From positions 1-8,094 of the forward strand of contig CAZGUV010000026.1 in NCBI GenBank assembly GCA_964528735.1: a DNA stretch of 8,094 bases, in the 5' to 3' direction. This DNA comes from CAYNND01 sp964528735. GTDB lineage: Bacteria; Patescibacteriota; Minisyncoccia; Phycocordibacterales; UBA2100. Under the pieces are notes generated by a model. The model was not told the origin of the DNA. It saw nothing but the letters and a program-made list of their open reading frames with translations, and did no database searches. The translations under genes and the position numbers were made by a program. Of this stretch, positions 6,157 to 8,094 are shown piece after piece (position 1 is the first letter of the stretch; each line of letters starts with the position of its first letter).

Positions 6157-6396
6157 ATGACACAAAAATCAGTAACGATTTACTCAACACCTAGTTGTCA
6201 CTTTTGCAATCTTGCGAAGGAGTTTTTTAAGAAGAACGATGTTGCGTATACAGAAATCAATGTTGCCGCGGACAAGGAAAAAGCGCGTGAGATGGTTGCG
6301 AAGACAAAACAGATGGGTGTGCCGGTCATTGAAATTGATTCTGAAACCATTATCGGTTTTGACGAGGAGCGCTTGAAGATTGCACTCGGTCTGTAG
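6157..6396 (+). CDS. Glutaredoxin / NrdH-like thiol-disulfide redox protein
   Basis: The gene encodes 79 residues, full length for a minimal glutaredoxin fold. The N-terminal strand VTIYSTPSCHFC carries the active site Cys14-His-Phe-Cys17. The cis-proline loop MGVPV has Pro56, and the later IIGFDEERL segment corresponds to the substrate or glutathione contact region. It is a cytosolic electron carrier that would reduce disulfides in partners such as ribonucleotide reductase. The family cannot be settled between glutaredoxin (glutathione-reduced) and NrdH (thioredoxin-reductase-reduced) from the sequence; the CHFC active site differs from the common CPYC and from CVQC of NrdH. It stands 13 nt upstream of a tRNA gene with no terminator between them, suggesting a shared transcript. 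Confidence 0.9.
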   Translation: MTQKSVTIYSTPSCHFCNLAKEFFKKNDVAYTEINVAADKEKAREMVAKTKQMGVPVIEIDSETIIGFDEERLKIALGL

Positions 6397-6409
6397 GTGC
6401 ATGTATCGC

Positions 6410-6481
6410 GCCCCTGTAGTTAAATGGATATAACAGTCCCGTCCTAAGGGATAGTTGGTGGTTCGATTCCTCCTAGGGGCA
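6410..6481 (+). tRNA. tRNA-Arg (anticodon CCU)
   Basis: A full cloverleaf can be drawn. The acceptor stem is GCCCCTG 6410-6416 with TAGGGGC 6474-6480 (one G-U pair) and discriminator A 6481. The D stem is GTTA 6419-6422 with TAAC 6431-6434. The anticodon stem is 6436-6440 with 6448-6452, loop GTCCTAA and anticodon CCT at 6443-6445. The T stem is 6457-6461 with 6469-6473, loop TTCGATT. One U-U mismatch lies in the middle of the T stem. The 3' CCA is not encoded and must be added enzymatically. It decodes AGG. Confidence 0.95.
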
Positions 6482-6501
6482 CATATTTCCACACCATTTC
6501 A

Positions 6502-6529
6502 TTGAATGATACGCAAACTGCAGTATCAT
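6502..6529 (+). promoter_or_regulatory. Sigma70-type promoter of the prepilin gene
   Basis: TTGAAT (6502-6507, 4/6 to TTGACA), a 16-bp spacer and TATCAT (6524-6529, 5/6 to TATAAT) make the best two-part promoter in the window. The predicted transcription start, about 7 nt after the -10, coincides with the ATG at 6537, so this start is preferred over the ATG at 6528, which overlaps the -10 itself. Confidence 0.5.
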
Positions 6530-6536
6530 GTTTACA

Positions 6537-7037
6537 ATGAGATCCAGCAAAGGTTTTACGCTCATAGAACTCCTCGTCGTCATCGCAATCATTGGCCTCC
6601 TTTCAGGAGTGGTCATCTCTTCAATGAATTCAAGCAGAACAAAATCTCGCGATACTCGAAGGAAGGAAGATATAAAAGCTCTTCAGACAGCGATTGAAAT
6701 GATGAATCATGACAACAATAGATACCCAGGAAATGCTACCGCAGTACTCATTGACTCAACACTCATCACGTCTTCATACATGACACGTGTGCCTCAGGAT
6801 CCTCAGTATGTTGCTGGAACTGGTGCAGGGCAGTCTGGTGCAGCTACAGGTGCTGCAAGAGGTTATTGGTACGTTTCTGACGCTTCTGGTGGTTCGTATT
6901 GTATAGGCGCATTGCTTGAAACAACAGCAAGTGGAGCACTCGCCGCATGCACGGGGACACCGAACACTTCAATTGTAGATAAATTGGACAATATGTCTGG
7001 ATACTCAAGTACGCTTGAGTACAAAATGGGTCAATAG
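6537..7037 (+). CDS. Type IV prepilin-like protein (N-methylated pilin/pseudopilin)
   Basis: The gene encodes 166 residues. The leader MRSSKG is followed by FTLIELLVVIAIIGLL, the class III prepilin signal: cleavage by prepilin peptidase after Gly6, Phe as the first mature residue, and Glu at mature position 5 (Glu11 here). The hydrophobic helix ends near residue 30 and passes into a charged helix (RDTRRKEDIKALQTAIE). An asparagine/tyrosine segment with NNRYPG follows, typical of bacterial pseudopilins, then a Gly/Ala/Ser-rich variable domain. Cys122 and Cys138 could form a disulfide loop near the C-terminus. It would assemble in the inner membrane into a surface pilus or a DNA-uptake pseudopilus. 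No pilus machinery genes lie in the window, so it is probably encoded alone. The ATG at 6528 would add MFT and is less likely given the promoter position. Confidence 0.92.
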   Translation: MRSSKGFTLIELLVVIAIIGLLSGVVISSMNSSRTKSRDTRRKEDIKALQTAIEMMNHDNNRYPGNATAVLIDSTLITSSYMTRVPQDPQYVAGTGAGQSGAATGAARGYWYVSDASGGSYCIGALLETTASGALAACTGTPNTSIVDKLDNMSGYSSTLEYKMGQ

Positions 7038-7064
7038 TTCGTGCATATATTGAGTAAGTAATGT

Positions 7065-7074
7065 AGGATATCCT
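7065..7074 (+). promoter_or_regulatory. 10-bp palindrome overlapping a weak -10, ahead of the transporter gene
   Basis: AGGATATCCT is a perfect palindrome ending 3 nt before ATG 7078. TAGGAT (7064-7069) overlaps it and could serve as a weak -10, 8 nt from the ATG. A small dyad over a promoter may be an operator, but it is short enough to be chance. No preQ1-type riboswitch is apparent in the 40-bp gap. Confidence 0.25.
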
Positions 7075-7077
7075 GTG

Positions 7078-7720
7078 ATGCACAGCATTCAGGAGACAAA
7101 ATATCTTATACCGCTCACGATGCTCTTTACTGCCGTACTGCTTATCAGCAATACAGTGGCGATAAAGATTACGCAAATAGGTCCGTTCACATTTGATGCT
7201 GCAACGCTTCTGTTCCCACTCGCATATATTTTTGGAGATATTTTTACAGAAGTGTATGGCTACAAGACAGCTCGAAAGGTGATTTGGTATTCTATATGTG
7301 CGCAAGTGCTTATGGCGCTCACGTATGCACTCGTTCAATATCTTCCTGCTGCATCATTTTGGGCTGACCAGCACGCGTACGAGACAATACTTGGTGTAGT
7401 GCCTCGCATNNNNNNNNNNAAATTCATTTGTGCTTTCACGAATGAAGGTTCTTTCAAAAGGAAAGCATCTCTGGAAACGTACAATTGGTTCAACAATTGT
7501 TGGCCAAGCAATAGATACAACACTTTTTGTTCTCATTGCTTTCGCGGGTACGATGGCATCGCACGAACTTTACATCATGCTCATCAGTAACTATGTATTC
7601 AAAGTTGGCTTTGAAATCATAGCGACCCCATTTACCTATCTTGCAGTCGACGCGCTGAAAAAGGCAGAAGGGATTGACACTTTCGACACACATATTACCT
7701 ATAACCCATTTTCTGTATGA
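7078..7720 (+). CDS. Queuosine precursor transporter (YhhQ family), interrupted by an assembly gap
   Basis: Two reading-frame segments belong to one gene: 7078-7409 (about 110 residues) and 7421-7720 (99 residues), separated by ten N. The first half has LIPLTMLFTAVLLISNTVAIK, FDAATLLFPLAYIFGDIFTEVYG and a VPRI segment. The second has NSFVLSRMK, HLWKRTIGSTIVGQAIDT and a late KVGFEIIATPF helix, all characteristic of the YhhQ/DUF165 family, which imports queuosine precursors for tRNA modification. The protein is an inner-membrane protein with about six helices. The halves are in different frames only because ten N is a placeholder; family alignment from memory suggests about 14 residues are missing, giving a total near 224. 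ATG 7078 is chosen; GTG 7075 is possible. The stop overlaps the zwf start as ATGA. The substrate (preQ0, preQ1 or queuine) is unknown. Confidence 0.88.
7410..7419. other. Assembly gap of ten N
   Basis: Ten undetermined bases lie within the transporter gene. A true in-frame gap must be a multiple of three, so ten is a nominal length. The missing piece is estimated at about 42 nt from the family's usual spacing between VPRI and the N-S-F/Y-V-L segment. Confidence 0.97.
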
Positions 7721-8094
7721 ACAGCGCACTCGCTGTTTTGGTAATATTTGGCGCAACAGGTGATCTGTTTCGGCGAAAGCTTGCACCATCGCTCTATACA
7801 CTGTTTAAGGAACAGAGACTGAACAAGAATGTACGCATTATAGGGCTTGGAAGAACCGGCCATTCACCTGAGGCATATATGGATTTTGTGCGTGGTGCAG
7901 TCAAGGAAGTTCTTGGAGTAGAGCCTGACGATGAGTTCATTCAGCTATTTTCTTATATACAGGGAGAATTGCACGAAAAATCTTTGTACGACGGCATAAC
8001 ACAATCAATACATGAACTTGAAGCGCTCCAAGGAAGTAATGCACATATTATTTGGTACTGTTCAATCGCTCCGCATCTCTACGGTGATATTGCA
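7717..8094 (+). CDS. zwf: Glucose-6-phosphate 1-dehydrogenase, N-terminal part (3' end outside window)
   Basis: The first 126 residues are visible of an enzyme usually 450-500 residues long. It oxidises glucose-6-phosphate to 6-phosphogluconolactone, producing NADPH, the first step of the oxidative pentose phosphate pathway in the cytosol. The Rossmann opening VLVIFGATGDLFRRKLAPSLY carries the nucleotide loop GATGDL (12-17) and the conserved Lys21; LGRTG and the later WYCSIAPHLY (family: YLAxPP-like segment) also fit. The start ATG 7717 overlaps the transporter stop by four bases (ATGA), so translation is probably coupled. No separate promoter or Shine-Dalgarno is seen. The cofactor choice between NADP and NAD cannot be settled from this part. 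Confidence 0.93.
   Translation, partial: MNSALAVLVIFGATGDLFRRKLAPSLYTLFKEQRLNKNVRIIGLGRTGHSPEAYMDFVRGAVKEVLGVEPDDEFIQLFSYIQGELHEKSLYDGITQSIHELEALQGSNAHIIWYCSIAPHLYGDIA

Noticed and set aside
7038..7077. Possible preQ1 riboswitch before the queuosine precursor transporter.
   Set aside because: The gap is only 40 bp and I see neither the expected hairpin with an A-rich tail nor a pseudoknot; only a 10-bp palindrome is present.
6844..7338. Minus-strand 164-codon open frame across the prepilin and transporter genes.
   Set aside because: It covers two well-supported plus-strand genes and their intergenic promoter region, and its cysteine-rich sequence resembles no family I recognise.
7490..7801. 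Minus-strand open frame over the transporter end and zwf start.
   Set aside because: Both plus-strand genes here have strong family motifs; the minus-strand product shows no recognisable feature and is a shadow frame.
1..8094. CRISPR arrays, insertion sequences, phage or toxin-antitoxin genes.
   Set aside because: No direct-repeat array, transposase-like protein, terminal inverted repeats or toxin-sized gene pair was found on either strand.

Overview
The window looks like a piece of a small-genome bacterium, most likely a Candidate Phyla Radiation / Patescibacteria (Parcubacteria-like) lineage. This placement is an inference. It rests on SD-poor starts, promoter -10 boxes sitting only 6-8 nt ahead of several start codons, a Parcubacteria-style type IV prepilin, a very short FtsB/DivIC-like protein, and dense gene packing with 4-13 nt overlaps. 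UGA is used as an ordinary stop in two genes, so the UGA=Gly recoding of Gracilibacteria/Absconditabacteria is unlikely. A run of 10 N marks an assembly join, as in draft or metagenome-derived contigs.

Layout. 3-1719 (+): the 3' part of a PfkB-family (adenosine-kinase-like) gene overlaps a complete S-adenosylhomocysteine hydrolase gene (ahcY). The two fit a SAM by-product disposal unit: the hydrolase releases adenosine and homocysteine, and the kinase can remove adenosine. 1720-2568 (-): an MscS-type mechanosensitive channel gene, convergent with ahcY, with stop codons directly abutting. 2569-2770: a divergent intergenic region with a minus-strand promoter for the channel, a plus-strand extended -10, an intrinsic terminator with no gene in front of it, and a second plus-strand -10 just before the next gene. 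2771-5187 (+): two overlapping, paralogous cyanophycin-synthetase-like ATP-grasp genes, each starting with a CxxC-x6-H element. This is the least explained and most interesting part of the window.

5188-6111 (+): a DoxX-like four-helix membrane protein with a cysteine-rich tail, closed by a clear terminator, then a small FtsB/DivIC-like membrane coiled-coil protein. 6112-6481 (+): a glutaredoxin/NrdH-like thiol protein followed 13 nt later by a tRNA-Arg(CCU) gene. 6502-7037 (+): promoter and gene for a type IV prepilin-like protein. 7065-8094 (+): a YhhQ/queuosine-precursor-transporter-family gene interrupted by the 10-N gap, overlapping by ATGA with the 5' part of glucose-6-phosphate dehydrogenase (zwf), which runs off the end.

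Apart from the tandem ATP-grasp pair and the orphan terminator, the content is housekeeping: methyl-cycle salvage, osmotic protection, cell division, thiol redox, pili, queuosine salvage and the oxidative pentose phosphate pathway. I see no CRISPR array, insertion sequence, phage gene, rRNA or replication origin. No gene-free stretch exceeds about 200 bases.
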